64,000 bases of DNA from Brumimicrobium sp. (GCA_023957385.1 JAMLGZ010000001.1:1-64000), one strand, 5' to 3'. Numbered from the stretch's first letter, positions 1-9,038 are shown. The notes: generated by a model not told the origin, from the letters alone. Numbers and translations: made by a program.

Positions 1-121
1 CGCGGCTTGGCGAAGGTGGCGATTTTACCACAAATGTTCATACGAAGCACACTCTTCAAATTTACGATAAACTGTCATACGAAGAACTGAACCGCCACTT
101 TTGCCAAACCGCTGTTAGTGG
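1..121. repeat. attC-like hairpin site A (left end cut by window)
   Basis: The left arm CGGCTTGGCGAAGGTGGCG pairs with the right arm that ends in GCCAAACCGCTGTTAGTGG. The centre holds two copies of the word CATACGAAG, which also occurs in sites C, D and F in close variants. The closing core is GTTAGTGGC, matched by GCCACTAAC at 1423-1431. The opening TAAC lies outside the window. Confidence 0.7.
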
Positions 122-145
122 CTGGGCTTCTTTGTTTTTCGTCTG

Positions 146-352
146 TTAGCAACATTTTTTGTCCTGCTGAATTGGTGGACAAGCAACACTTCCGTAACTA
201 CAATAAACACAGCAGTCGCCTTGTTTTGGTTTTAGAACTTGTTTACATTTTTCACATTCGTAAAAATATTGACAAGCGTCTGTCGGCATTGTTTCTTCTT
301 TCTTGTGTCCGCAGTTGGGACAAGTTATTGTTGATTGTAATTTGATTTCCAT
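146..352 (-). CDS. GDCCVxC domain protein, small cysteine-rich
   Basis: This 68-residue protein carries a CPNCG knuckle near its start, a CEKC pair near residue 33 and the family motif GDCCVYCSYG near residues 45-54, and it ends in a CC pair. Such GDCCVxC proteins are known mainly from mercury-resistance neighbourhoods in Bacteroidota. They are presumed to bind soft metals or act as redox proteins, but no activity has been shown as far as I know. It is the last gene of a three-gene operon; its start lies 1 bp beyond the stop of merTP. The right end of hairpin site A lies only about 25 bp past its stop. The product is cytoplasmic, since no signal peptide is seen. Confidence 0.8.
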   Translation of the reverse strand: MEIKLQSTITCPNCGHKKEETMPTDACQYFYECEKCKQVLKPKQGDCCVYCSYGSVACPPIQQDKKCC

Positions 353-353
353 T

Positions 354-953
354 TTAATTTTCTTTTTTGTCAGCTACAGAATATCCTGTTGAGTTTATTG
401 CTTTTTCGATTTCAGAAATGTTTGTTTTTGAGTTGTCAAATTCTACGATTGCATTTCCATTTTCGTAAGATGCGTTTGAACTTATTATTCCTGTCAATTT
501 ATTTACTTCGTGATTTACGTGTTCGCCACAACTTTCACAAGTCATACCGCTAATCGTAAATTCTACTTTTTTAATATTGGATTTGTCCACTACTATGATT
601 TGCTTTTCAGCCTTTGAGTAAAAAACACTTGAATAGTATGGAAAAGCAAGCATAACGATGGCAAATCCCGTTACTATTCCTAAAAACATTTTTGACTGAA
701 TGAATTTTGGTTTTTCTTCTGTCTCACAGTTGCAGTCAATTTGCTTTTTTGGTTTCAACTTTTGATACCAAGCAAAACCAAGCACTAAAATTGTCATTCC
801 GATAAAATACGGTCGGAAAGGTTCAAGCCAAGAAAAAGTTGAGGCAAGTCCGCTTGTTCCTGCAATGAGAGCCAAAACAGGTGTAATGCAACACAATGAA
901 GCTGCAATTGCTGTTAAAAGTCCTGCTCCAATTAGTTTGTTGTCTGTTTTCAT
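354..953 (-). CDS. merTP: Mercuric transport protein MerTP (MerT fused to a heavy-metal-binding domain)
   Basis: The protein should pass Hg(II) across the inner membrane. Residues 1-110 form a MerT-like unit with three membrane segments (about 8-32, 47-63, 90-108). The CC pair at residues 21-22 in the first helix and a CNC at 74-76 in the loop match the mercury-relay cysteines of MerT. Residues 128-195 form a ferredoxin-like heavy-metal-associated domain with GMTCESC at 136-142, equivalent to MerP but tethered to the membrane. The 4-bp ATGA overlap with the upstream regulator gene shows translational coupling. There is no merA mercuric reductase in this cassette, so detoxification must be completed elsewhere or the import domain serves another metal. 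Confidence 0.85.
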   Translation of the reverse strand: MKTDNKLIGAGLLTAIAASLCCITPVLALIAGTSGLASTFSWLEPFRPYFIGMTILVLGFAWYQKLKPKKQIDCNCETEEKPKFIQSKMFLGIVTGFAIVMLAFPYYSSVFYSKAEKQIIVVDKSNIKKVEFTISGMTCESCGEHVNHEVNKLTGIISSNASYENGNAIVEFDNSKTNISEIEKAINSTGYSVADKKEN

Positions 954-1324
954 AATGTTTCCAAAATTTTGTTTTCGTCAAGTATTTTGAAAAACGGTTT
1001 CAGCATTTTTTCATACTCTTTTGTTAATGAGTAAAAAATGGTTTGAGCTTCTCTTTCTGTTTCAATGAGTTTTCTGTCTTTGAGTTTTCGCAAGTGTTGT
1101 GAAACCGCTGAAATTGTCATACCAAGAATATCGCTTATATCACAAACACAAAGTCGTTTTTCTTCATAGATCAGAAAGAGAATTTTCAGTCTTACGTTGT
1201 TTCCTGCCAATTCAAGTCCGTTTGATAAATAGTCAAATGAGCCGTTGAGTTCTGAAACTCTGTCTTTACAGCGATTTATTTGTTTAATGTCCGCTTGTTG
1301 TCGTATGCAAGAATTGTTGTCCAT
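950..1324 (-). CDS. ArsR-family metal-responsive repressor
   Basis: The 124-residue product has a winged helix-turn-helix. The recognition region is near residues 63-85 (ISDILGMTISAVSQHLRKL), preceded by CVC at 59-61. This is the position where ArsR/SmtB sensors use ELCVCD to bind thiol-reactive metals; the sequence here is LCVCD. It is the first gene of the mercury operon and probably represses it. The start is only 4 bp downstream of a good TAnnTTTG -7 box, so either the mRNA is almost leaderless or translation starts further inside. The first 40 residues have extra cysteines (6, 19) and no family match that I recognise. Confidence 0.85.
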   Translation of the reverse strand: MDNNSCIRQQADIKQINRCKDRVSELNGSFDYLSNGLELAGNNVRLKILFLIYEEKRLCVCDISDILGMTISAVSQHLRKLKDRKLIETEREAQTIFYSLTKEYEKMLKPFFKILDENKILETL

Positions 1325-1328
1325 AGTA

Positions 1329-1358
1329 CAAAGGTAGTCAATTTGCTTATTTAAGCAA
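1329..1358 (-). promoter_or_regulatory. Promoter and overlapping operator of the mercury operon
   Basis: On the minus strand a -7 box TACCTTTG (1329-1336) is preceded at 19 nt by a TTG -33 element (1356-1358). The inverted repeat TTGCTTAT/TTAAGCAA (1343-1358; arms of 7 bp around 2 bp) covers the -33 region. An ArsR dimer bound there would block RNA polymerase, which fits autorepression by the gene just downstream. The -7/-33 layout is the Bacteroidota sigma-A consensus. Confidence 0.65.
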
Positions 1359-1422
1359 CTACTAAAATACGAAACATCAAAAAGAACCCGATTTGTCTGT
1401 CGGGTTGTGTCGTCATAGCCTT

Positions 1423-1557
1423 GCCACTAACGGTTGGCGGCTACCCGAAGGTGGCGATTTTGAAGCACTTCACTGTCAACCAAGCACAAAACTTTGATAG
1501 AAGCACAAAGCTTGATTTAACCACTGAACCGCCACTTTTGGGTAGGTGCTGTTATGC
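1423..1557. repeat. attC-like hairpin site B
   Basis: The site opens with GCCACTAACGG and closes with CTGTTATGC. The arm CTACCCGAAGGTGGCG pairs with CGCCACTTTTGGGTAG apart from two mismatches. The spacer next to TAAC is GGTTGG on the left arm and AG on the right. The centre holds AGAAGCACAAAG words like those of site F. Confidence 0.7.
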
Positions 1558-1565
1558 ACAGGCTA

Positions 1566-2618
1566 TCATTCTTCGGCATTGTAATATTCTATTTTTCGTT
1601 CAATTAGTTTATTTAATTTGTTTTGATAATATATTTTTAAAGTTGTCCAATTACCGTGAATATCAAAAGTATATTCATATATCTCACGATAAGGATTATT
1701 GATGGCTTCAGTTTGTTCAAAAATAGCAGATTCAAAGTAAAATTCTTTCCAAATTAATAGGTTATTCTCATCATATCCTGCTTTAAAGTGTTTGCTAAAC
1801 GACCAATTAGAATTGCGAATAGTAAAGTCTTGCACGTTTTGCTCAGTGATATTGCCTTTTGAATCAAATGAAGTTGATACCATAATATTTAAGCATGAAT
1901 TTGCAGTGGCACAAATATTTTGGAGGTGATAAAAAACCGGTCTATTCAGAGAATCATAGGTTGTAACCGTATTTGGATATTTGTAATTTCCTTTCTTGTC
2001 AAAGTGGAATTCTACTTTACCACCTTTCATATCATCATAAAGTTTCGTAATAGGGTAGTATTTATATTGGACGGAAGTAAATGAATCATTATAAGTAAAT
2101 TTCGTTTTGTAATGATATACTTCATTTTCATGGGAATACTTCCCTATGAAATAATCTTCCTTTCCAATAAGATAACCTAAATCATTGTATTGGTAATTTG
2201 TTCTTGAACTGTCTGAATATTGCCTATTTTCGGTTTTTCGTTCTAAAAGTTTTCCATTTTTATAAGTGTAATCTTCAATCGTCCAACAAAGGTCACAAGT
2301 CGTATGTTTAAAATACACAAGTTGTAAATTGCTGTTAAATTTTTGCTCTACGGCACTTTCAATTCCATTAATCGTGTCAGCATTAAGATAATAGCTTGTT
2401 GTATTTACGATTTTTACAGGTCCTTTTAAATTGAAAAAAGTTGTGTTTCTTTCATTTTTTCCATAGGTAATTTGGTCATAAAAAGGGTCTATTAAGAAAG
2501 GATATGTTTTCTCTGTTCCATTAGTTGCATATATGTACATAATAAGAGATTCTTGCGTAAATCCTTTATTAAAATAGAGGAGAAATAAAATAAATAATAT
2601 GACTTTAGTTTTCATCAT
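1566..2618 (-). CDS. Secreted protein with degenerate YD-like repeats, unknown function
   Basis: I do not recognise a named family. The 350-residue product starts with a hydrophobic signal peptide (about residues 1-21, ending GFTQ). The body repeats short units of the type YDxxNxLxxxxxY (for example NDLGYLIGKEDYF, DSLNRPVFYHL and DENNLLIWKEFYF), which resemble the RHS/YD strand pattern found in many Bacteroidota secreted proteins. There is no lipobox and no type IX sorting tail. It is the only gene of cassette 2 and fills it almost completely: its stop lies 9 bp from the core of site B and its start 29 bp from site C. No promoter was recognised, so it may depend on upstream transcription. Confidence 0.65.
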   Translation of the reverse strand: MMKTKVILFILFLLYFNKGFTQESLIMYIYATNGTEKTYPFLIDPFYDQITYGKNERNTTFFNLKGPVKIVNTTSYYLNADTINGIESAVEQKFNSNLQLVYFKHTTCDLCWTIEDYTYKNGKLLERKTENRQYSDSSRTNYQYNDLGYLIGKEDYFIGKYSHENEVYHYKTKFTYNDSFTSVQYKYYPITKLYDDMKGGKVEFHFDKKGNYKYPNTVTTYDSLNRPVFYHLQNICATANSCLNIMVSTSFDSKGNITEQNVQDFTIRNSNWSFSKHFKAGYDENNLLIWKEFYFESAIFEQTEAINNPYREIYEYTFDIHGNWTTLKIYYQNKLNKLIERKIEYYNAEE

Positions 2619-2646
2619 TGCTTGTTGTTGGGTGTTCTTTTAGCTT

Positions 2647-2779
2647 GTGCATAACGGTCAGTGGCTCAGAGAAGTGACGGTTTTTAGAGTAAACCCAAGA
2701 ACGAAGCGTAAATTTCTTTCTTACAGTAATCTTCAAAACGAAGCATTTATTTGCCATTTCTCTGAGCCACATGTTACCC
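2647..2779. repeat. attC-like hairpin site C
   Basis: The site opens GTGCATAACGG and closes ATGTTACCC. The arm GTGGCTCAGAGAAGTG is matched by CATTTCTCTGAGCCAC with one mismatch, giving a 15-bp paired stem. Arm sequence is unrelated to sites A, B and F, but the fold and the TAAC/GTTA cores are kept. The centre holds the words AACGAAGC twice. Confidence 0.7.
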
Positions 2780-2783
2780 AACG

Positions 2784-3830
2784 TTACTTTTTAACAAGTA
2801 TCGGTGTTTTTTCCATAGTATTTGGATTTAATAAATAAATATTTGGTTGTATTAGTACCCCCCCAGATTCACTTAATTTTGAATTATGTATTTCCTCTAT
2901 TAAAATATTTCCCGAAATCTGAGAAACACTGATGTTTAATATTTTTCGAGTTTGACACATTTCTTGTAAAAGTTTTGTAGTCCCAGTTAATTCATTATAC
3001 TGATAGAAGCCTAATCCATAAATAACATAATATATATAATTTTGATATTTATCTACATCTGTAAGTGCATATCCATCTGGGTTGTTAACAGATATTATAG
3101 GATTAAAAGTTGTATTTGAAATAATATAGCCTATCCCTCTATTGACCGGTGTTTGTGTTAAATCTGCAAAAGAGAAAAGCCCCTCAATGAATTCCCCTCC
3201 AAAAAACGCTGGACTACCTACTCCAACAGAACTATTAAAATAATAAGGAATTGAGTCAACAATATCAGCATCTAAGTTATAAATAGGTCTTTGATTATTA
3301 TAGGCTGGACCAGTTGCTAATATTTTAGTTCCTGCACCATTAAATTTCGGTTCATAGAAATGTATATTTGAAGGTAAGAATTGATGTAACCCAGTACCAT
3401 TATCATTAATTATATATCCAACTCCTGAACTTCCCGTTCCAACATTAAATACAATTTTCCCTTGCTTTCCCCAGTCAGGCAAACTTATACCTAATCCTAT
3501 AGTTTCATTAGCATTACATAAAACGATATTTTCACCAGTTGATATTATGTGTTTAACTAATTCCTCTGAACTTGCAACACCTCCTCTAATATAGACAAAT
3601 TCATCATCACTAAAAGGACTAAAACAAGGTTGTGAATACGTGGTGTCTCCGTAATATTCATCTAAAGTGATATTGCCCTCACCCCAGTTAAAATCTTCAC
3701 AGGGAGTAGTTTCGTTGTTTCCATTGTTATCAGTAATACTTGGAATCTTATCCTTTTTACAAGAAGCAAAAAGGATAAGAACCAAACACAAACTACTGCT
3801 TAACAAACTTAATTGTCTTACCTGTTTCAT
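2784..3830 (-). CDS. Lipoprotein, copy 1 of a tandem pair, unknown function
   Basis: The 348-residue product has a lipoprotein signal with lipobox FASC and the lipidated cysteine at residue 24, followed by KKDK. A lysine at this position fits export to the periplasmic face of the outer membrane, but this is inference. The body, rich in beta strands, looks like a propeller-type protein (repeated hydrophobic GYIIND and IYNLDADIVD segments), and no domain is recognised. It is a close paralogue of the next gene upstream (3877-4935); N-terminal 35 and C-terminal 90 residues are almost identical while the middle has diverged. The TAA stop lies 5 bp beyond the core of site C, so the cassette boundary touches the coding end. 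Confidence 0.75.
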   Translation of the reverse strand: MKQVRQLSLLSSSLCLVLILFASCKKDKIPSITDNNGNNETTPCEDFNWGEGNITLDEYYGDTTYSQPCFSPFSDDEFVYIRGGVASSEELVKHIISTGENIVLCNANETIGLGISLPDWGKQGKIVFNVGTGSSGVGYIINDNGTGLHQFLPSNIHFYEPKFNGAGTKILATGPAYNNQRPIYNLDADIVDSIPYYFNSSVGVGSPAFFGGEFIEGLFSFADLTQTPVNRGIGYIISNTTFNPIISVNNPDGYALTDVDKYQNYIYYVIYGLGFYQYNELTGTTKLLQEMCQTRKILNISVSQISGNILIEEIHNSKLSESGGVLIQPNIYLLNPNTMEKTPILVKK

Positions 3831-3876
3831 TTGCTTTAAGTTTTATAAAATACATACCTTTTGACTTTGTTTTAAG

Positions 3877-4935
3877 TTATTTCTTAACCAAAATCGGTGT
3901 TTTTTTCATTGTATTTGGATTTAATAAATAAATATTTGGCTGTATTAGTACCCCCCCAGATTCACTTAATTTTGAATTATGTATTTCCTCTATTAAAATA
4001 TTTCCCGAAATTTGAGAAACACTGATGTTTAATATTTCTCGAGTTTGACACATTTCTTGTAAAAGTTTTGTCGACCCTGTTAATTCATTATACTGATAGA
4101 AGCCTAAACCATAAATAACATAATATATATAATTTTGATATTTATCTACATCTGTAAGTGCATATCCATCTGGGTTATTTGTAGAGATTATTGGACTAAA
4201 AATTGTATCTGAAATAATATAACCTAAACCTTTTTCTGCTGGCGTTTGAGTTAAGTCAGCGAAAGCAAAGAGGCCATTTTTTATTTTTCCATCAAAACAA
4301 GCTGGACTTCCTATTCCAATTGTACCGTTAAAATAACAGATAAATGAATCTACTATGTTTGCATTTAAATCATAAATAGGACTAAGAATATTTGACTCAC
4401 TATTATAGTAAGAACCTAAAGCAAATATTTCTTTGCCTTCATTATCAAATTTAGGTTGTGAAAAATTCACATTTGAGGGTAAAAATTGGTGCAAATCACT
4501 TCCATCATCATTAATTATATATCCAATCCCTGAACTTCCTGTCCCAACATTAAATACAATCTTCCCTTGCCTTCCCCAATCAGGTTGGCTAATTCCTAAT
4601 CCTATAGTTTCATTGGCGTTACATAAAACAATATCTTCACCAGTTGATATTATGTGTTTTACCAGTTCAGCTGAACTTGCAACACCTCCTCTAATATAGA
4701 CAAACTCATCATCAGTAAAAGGACTAAAACAAGGTTGTGAATATGTGGTGTCTCCGTAATATTCATCTAAAGTGATATTCCCTTCTCCCCAGTTAAAATC
4801 TTCACAGGGGATAGTTTCGTTGTTCCCATTGTTAACAGCCATATTCGGAATCTTATCCTTTTTGCAAGAAGCAAAAAGGATAAGAACCAAACACAAACTA
4901 CTGCTTAACAAACTTAATTGTCTTACCTGTTTCAT
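3877..4935 (-). CDS. Lipoprotein, copy 2 of a tandem pair, unknown function
   Basis: The 352-residue product has the same lipobox FASC (cysteine at 24) and the same fold pattern as the copy downstream. Its start codon lies inside the last 38 bp of the subtilase gene, in another frame: the DNA that ends the protease as ETGKTIKFVKQ is also read here as MKQVRQLSLLSSS. The overlap shows the two are translationally linked. It may be a surface partner or inhibitor of the protease, but nothing in the sequence proves that. The chosen start is supported by identity of the signal peptide with copy 1. The function is unknown. Confidence 0.75.
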   Translation of the reverse strand: MKQVRQLSLLSSSLCLVLILFASCKKDKIPNMAVNNGNNETIPCEDFNWGEGNITLDEYYGDTTYSQPCFSPFTDDEFVYIRGGVASSAELVKHIISTGEDIVLCNANETIGLGISQPDWGRQGKIVFNVGTGSSGIGYIINDDGSDLHQFLPSNVNFSQPKFDNEGKEIFALGSYYNSESNILSPIYDLNANIVDSFICYFNGTIGIGSPACFDGKIKNGLFAFADLTQTPAEKGLGYIISDTIFSPIISTNNPDGYALTDVDKYQNYIYYVIYGLGFYQYNELTGSTKLLQEMCQTREILNISVSQISGNILIEEIHNSKLSESGGVLIQPNIYLLNPNTMKKTPILVKK

Positions 4936-7900
4936 TTGCTTTAAGTTTTATGAAATACATACCTTTTGACCAAGGTGTTGAATTAATGTTGATTGAATGT
5001 GCGCCAATAGTGAAGTTCGATTTATCTCTATTATATACAAGTCTTCCATTAATGTCGAATATTTCCAATTGAACATCAGAATTTTCAGAAAGTACAAAGT
5101 TAATTGTAACATTATTTGATGATGGATTTGGATAACAAGACAAATTAAATATTTGCTCATCCTCTTCATCAACTCCAGCATAATCCGACTCTAAATGCAA
5201 AGTATAACCTACTCGTACAAGGTTACCTGGACTAGCTGGATACCAATAGTCAATTGGATCTCCATTAGGCTTTTGTGTTAAGTGTATAATTGTTCCCTTC
5301 ACATCACCAGAATTATTGCTCATACTTGTAATGTAATTAGCGTTTTCTCGGTCTATATAAGTCGGAGTTGGGCTAATTTGATTATCTAGGAGAGTTGTAT
5401 AACTATTTAATGGCCAATAGTCCAAAATGATATCTCCACCATTTAAGTTGTTATCTAAAGTATAAGAAATTTCATAAATAGTTCCATGATATTTCCCATG
5501 GGCTAAATCATTATTACTGAAAAAGAAATCCCCAGTAACTTTTGGAACATTACTAAGATTAGCTGGAATCGGTAACTCTTTTTTGACATGCTTAACAATG
5601 TATTCTGTTCTATCTATTTTTTGCATTACAGCTCCAGCGTCTAAAAGTCCCCAACCTGAGTAATCGTCATAGCCATCAGAATAATTACTTCCATATGTTG
5701 CAAAGTCTCGGTCATTTGCATATCGTTGTAGCAAAAACTCCACATCATCAGGTGCAAGGTTATTAGGAGTCGAAGGTTGCCAGTCAATATGACTAAGCAT
5801 AAGAGCCGCAACACCAGAAACATGAGCAGCAGCTGCTGAAGTACCATCAAAAGAACCATGTGAGTTTGTAGAATTATTGTTGATTGTATAGATTATATCA
5901 GAATCATAGGGTGCAACAATGTCAACATCACCTCCATATGATGAGTTTGAATGTTTATATCCGTTTTTATCAGTTCCACCAATACTTAAAACCCATTCTT
6001 CGCGTTCTGCATAAGCTGGGAAGTATTCCTTTTGATTCTTTTCGTTCCCTCTTGAACAAACATTTATTACACCATTTCTAAAGATCTGTCGCTGTGCATC
6101 TTTATACATGTTTTGGGTAGTTATAATGGGTACTTCTTCTGAGTATGGTACATTTCTTTTCCAACTATTATTGATAATATCCATAGATTGAGGATAAAGT
6201 GATGTCCATGTAGAAGCATCTAGCATTGCTTCGGTTACTTCTGTTGCTGTTAGCCCGATTTCAATGGCTCTAAATCCATGTATTGAAACGCCTATATTGT
6301 GTTCCACTGGGTTAGGGTCTGGCTGTGTGCCGTCCCCAGGAATAACGTTTTCATAAGGCCAATTTCCACCAGCGATACCAGATATTCCATCATTGTTGTT
6401 TCTTAATGCCCCAATAATTCCAGCCACCTTTGTACCGTGTCCATTTCCATTTCCTCCTACTATTGGGTCACCATGATTGGACGTGTATTCCAAACTTTGA
6501 TCTATTTCATAATCATAACCTCCTTTAATTTTGGAAGCTGAACCATTGAAAAAACCACCAAAATCATCATGATCCCATTTAACTCCAGAATCTATTACTC
6601 CTACTTTTATCTTATCAGAACCAGTCTCAATTTCCCATGCCGGTTCAATATTAATATGTCCATTTGGATATGTAGCAGAAACTAAAGAATGTTGGGAAGA
6701 AAAATAAGGGTCGTCTACCAATAATTCAACAAAACCGTTGGTATGTGCATATTTAATTGAAGGGAAAAGTGGTTGTCCTGTGTTTAATACATTACATACA
6801 TTCACTTCATCTTCTTTACCAACATCTATCAGTAAAATAGCCCAAAACGGCTCAATTTTCACCTCATCACCTAATCTATTTACAAATACGCTATCAGCAG
6901 TTGTAAAGTGTCTAAATATTTTATAGGTTTTTGCTCTTCCCCATGGAATTTCTGGATAAACATTTTGTAAATCATTAATTACATTAGGTTGAACAAAATC
7001 GCTTAACGTTCCATAATTAAACCCTCTTCTATTTACAGCATCGTGAATGATAGCAGATTCATCAAAGCGAACAATTATTTCCCCTTTAGCATGTGATTCC
7101 ACACCGTTTACTATTCTTGGTTCGACAACTCGATTTGTTGAAGAATATTTTACAGTGGCGTTTTTGTCAACACCATTTATTTTAGAAATTCCGGAAACAA
7201 AAATATCATCCCCTCTAACTGTTACAGATTTTGCCTCATTCTCTTGACTTCCAGCATCAAATTTTTGAACGAATTTTACATCTCCATCAGTTGTATATTT
7301 GATAGTTGCAAACTCTTTTGTGTCATTTTCATCTTTTAGAGTCCCTGTTACAATAACATCTCCTTGGTTTGTAATTGCTAAGTGTTCAGCCGTTGCGATA
7401 TTATCGCTACCTGATGAACCGAATTCTCTTTGCCAAAGTTCTGTTCCATCGGAGGAATATTTAATAGTTATATAATCCTTTCCTCCATTAGAGTTTTCTT
7501 TCGTTCCTGTAATGTAAACATTTCCGAAGTCGTCAACACCAATGGCTCTACCAACATCTTCTAGACCACCATCAAAATTTTTAACCCATTCTAAATCAAA
7601 GTTTCCATTGATTTTTAAAGTTTGAATGTTTCGATTGCCGTTAATTTCAACATAACCTGTAATGTAGGTGTTGTTATTTGCATCAGATGTTACAGCTACA
7701 ACATTGTCTAAACCAACACCTGAAACAACAGTCCTTTTAACATCATTGATTGTACCATCCGATTTATCCATAATTAGGGTAGCATAATCCCAACTGTTGA
7801 AGGCAGAAGCAGACGCGCCAGAAACAACAATGTTATTGGAATGAATAGCTATACTTGTCGCCGCATCATGCAGATTTGCATAATCATAAGTATTGTGCCA

Positions 7901-8467
7901 TAAATAGCCTCCGTTCGCATCAAACTTTACAATAGCATAATCTGAAAAGGTATTTAAAGATTCTGTACCACCTACTAGATAAATACTTCCTTCTTGGTCT
8001 ATGTCTAAGTCAGCAGGAATATCCATACCGTTTGCTGGTCCATCCCATGAACTTGCCCATAAAAGATTACCGCTAGGAGAGTACTTGAGAAGCCCAAAAT
8101 CCATACTACTTTGTTCTTCAATGGCAGAAGCAACGAAAATTTCATTTGAAGCATTGATTTTAAGCTGCACTCCATAATCATTACCACTACCAGAACCATC
8201 ATAGGTTTTCTCCCATAAAACTTGTCCATGGGGGTTGTATTTAGTAATTAAAACATCAGAGTTGCTTGATTGGTTCATCGTGTTTCCAACCACAATTAAA
8301 TTACCAAAACTATCAACTGCTGATACAGTTCTGTGGATATTACCAACTTTTCCAGTTGAATTATCCCAATCCTTATTCACATATGTTTTTTGTGCATAAG
8401 GAGTTCCAGCAAGGAAAAACATCCCTGCTAGCGTTAGCATTATTTTATATTTATTTTTCATTTTCAT
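4898..8467 (-). CDS. Type IX-secreted subtilisin-like serine protease with N-terminal propeller
   Basis: This 1189-residue protein should be an extracellular endopeptidase. Residues 1-25 are a signal peptide. Residues 30-440 contain SBBP-type propeller repeats (pattern ITGxxxxxxxxDYxTIKYxxxG, spaced about 50 residues). A propeptide-like linker follows. The S8 catalytic triad is complete: Asp in VIDSGV near 626, His in GHGTKVAGI near 676, Ser in GTSAAAAH near 876. The last 80 residues (CYPNPSSNNVTINF to GMYFIKL) are a type A sorting domain for type IX secretion. It is the first gene of cassette 3 and overlaps the next lipoprotein gene by 38 bp. A 5.9-kb cassette is very long for an integron. 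Confidence 0.9.
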   Translation of the reverse strand: MKMKNKYKIMLTLAGMFFLAGTPYAQKTYVNKDWDNSTGKVGNIHRTVSAVDSFGNLIVVGNTMNQSSNSDVLITKYNPHGQVLWEKTYDGSGSGNDYGVQLKINASNEIFVASAIEEQSSMDFGLLKYSPSGNLLWASSWDGPANGMDIPADLDIDQEGSIYLVGGTESLNTFSDYAIVKFDANGGYLWHNTYDYANLHDAATSIAIHSNNIVVSGASASAFNSWDYATLIMDKSDGTINDVKRTVVSGVGLDNVVAVTSDANNNTYITGYVEINGNRNIQTLKINGNFDLEWVKNFDGGLEDVGRAIGVDDFGNVYITGTKENSNGGKDYITIKYSSDGTELWQREFGSSGSDNIATAEHLAITNQGDVIVTGTLKDENDTKEFATIKYTTDGDVKFVQKFDAGSQENEAKSVTVRGDDIFVSGISKINGVDKNATVKYSSTNRVVEPRIVNGVESHAKGEIIVRFDESAIIHDAVNRRGFNYGTLSDFVQPNVINDLQNVYPEIPWGRAKTYKIFRHFTTADSVFVNRLGDEVKIEPFWAILLIDVGKEDEVNVCNVLNTGQPLFPSIKYAHTNGFVELLVDDPYFSSQHSLVSATYPNGHINIEPAWEIETGSDKIKVGVIDSGVKWDHDDFGGFFNGSASKIKGGYDYEIDQSLEYTSNHGDPIVGGNGNGHGTKVAGIIGALRNNNDGISGIAGGNWPYENVIPGDGTQPDPNPVEHNIGVSIHGFRAIEIGLTATEVTEAMLDASTWTSLYPQSMDIINNSWKRNVPYSEEVPIITTQNMYKDAQRQIFRNGVINVCSRGNEKNQKEYFPAYAEREEWVLSIGGTDKNGYKHSNSSYGGDVDIVAPYDSDIIYTINNNSTNSHGSFDGTSAAAAHVSGVAALMLSHIDWQPSTPNNLAPDDVEFLLQRYANDRDFATYGSNYSDGYDDYSGWGLLDAGAVMQKIDRTEYIVKHVKKELPIPANLSNVPKVTGDFFFSNNDLAHGKYHGTIYEISYTLDNNLNGGDIILDYWPLNSYTTLLDNQISPTPTYIDRENANYITSMSNNSGDVKGTIIHLTQKPNGDPIDYWYPASPGNLVRVGYTLHLESDYAGVDEEDEQIFNLSCYPNPSSNNVTINFVLSENSDVQLEIFDINGRLVYNRDKSNFTIGAHSININSTPWSKGMYFIKLKANETGKTIKFVKQ

Positions 8468-8667
8468 GTCAATTTAAGTTATTTTTCTAAGTAATTCTAA
8501 TTTTTATTCGTTAAAAAGGAAGAAAAGTCAAGGTGGTTTTAAAACTAAATACAAAGTTTTTATGATAGATGATGAGGAATATCATCACTTTAAAAATAGC
8601 TTTATATTTATGTAATGTTCTCATGCCAAACTGTTTATTTATCCCCGTTTACGAGTGTTTGCGTAAT

Positions 8668-8806
8668 GTTGGGTAACGTTCGGCAAATAGGCGCAGGCAG
8701 GGAGTTTAACCACTGAACTTGCCACGAAGAACTGAACTTCAAATTTAGCACTTTCCTGTCTAACGAAGCACGTAAACCCTGCTTGAGCTTATTTGCTGTT
8801 ACAAGC
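8668..8806. repeat. attC-like hairpin site D
   Basis: The site opens GTTGGGTAACG and closes GCTGTTACAAGC. The arms GCAAATAGGCGCAGGCAGGG and CCCTGCTTGAGCTTATTTGC pair with few mismatches. The centre holds CCACGAAGAAC and TAACGAAGCAC words. The preceding 15 bp (8663-8677) are the reverse complement of 2773-2787 at 14 of 15 positions, extending the end complementarity of cassette 3. Confidence 0.7.
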
Positions 8807-9038
8807 TGGCCTTCTTTCTTTTCAAGCGACTTACCTTTATTATTATCAATCAGTTCTGTCATTCTGCTTTCGCCTGCCGGGTTGCGTTTCGGCAAAGTTT
8901 TATTTTTGTTTAATGGGGAAGATTTTTTGTTTTTTCTCAAGGACGTGGAAAGCATACTCTTTTGCAAGCTTTGGTTTGTGTATGGGCTTGTGCAGCTTGC
9001 AAATGTGTATGCTTTGATTGGAGAAATCACTTTAGTTA
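8807..9038. other. Gene-free stretch at the 3' end of cassette 4
   Basis: No convincing gene is seen here. The only structure is a long inverted repeat at 8949-8970 and 8994-9015, listed separately. Open frames exist in both directions but run into site D and show no domain. Confidence 0.5.
8949..9015 (-). terminator. 22-bp inverted repeat after the OmpA-like gene, possible terminator
   Basis: The arm AAAGCATACTCTTTTGCAAGCT is repeated inverted as AGCTTGCAAATGTGTATGCTTT with three mismatches and a 23-nt loop. It begins 24 bp past the stop of the minus-strand OmpA-like gene. There is no clear T-run, so it could be a rho-independent terminator, an mRNA-stabilising hairpin or the remains of another recombination site. 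Confidence 0.4.

Noticed and set aside
118..345. Plus-strand frame opposite the GDCCVxC gene
   Set aside because: The minus-strand gene has a clear family motif and operon context; the plus frame is its shadow.
8635..9030. Minus-strand frame of 131 codons over site D
   Set aside because: It reads through the hairpin site and the inverted repeat, has no domain and low-complexity composition.
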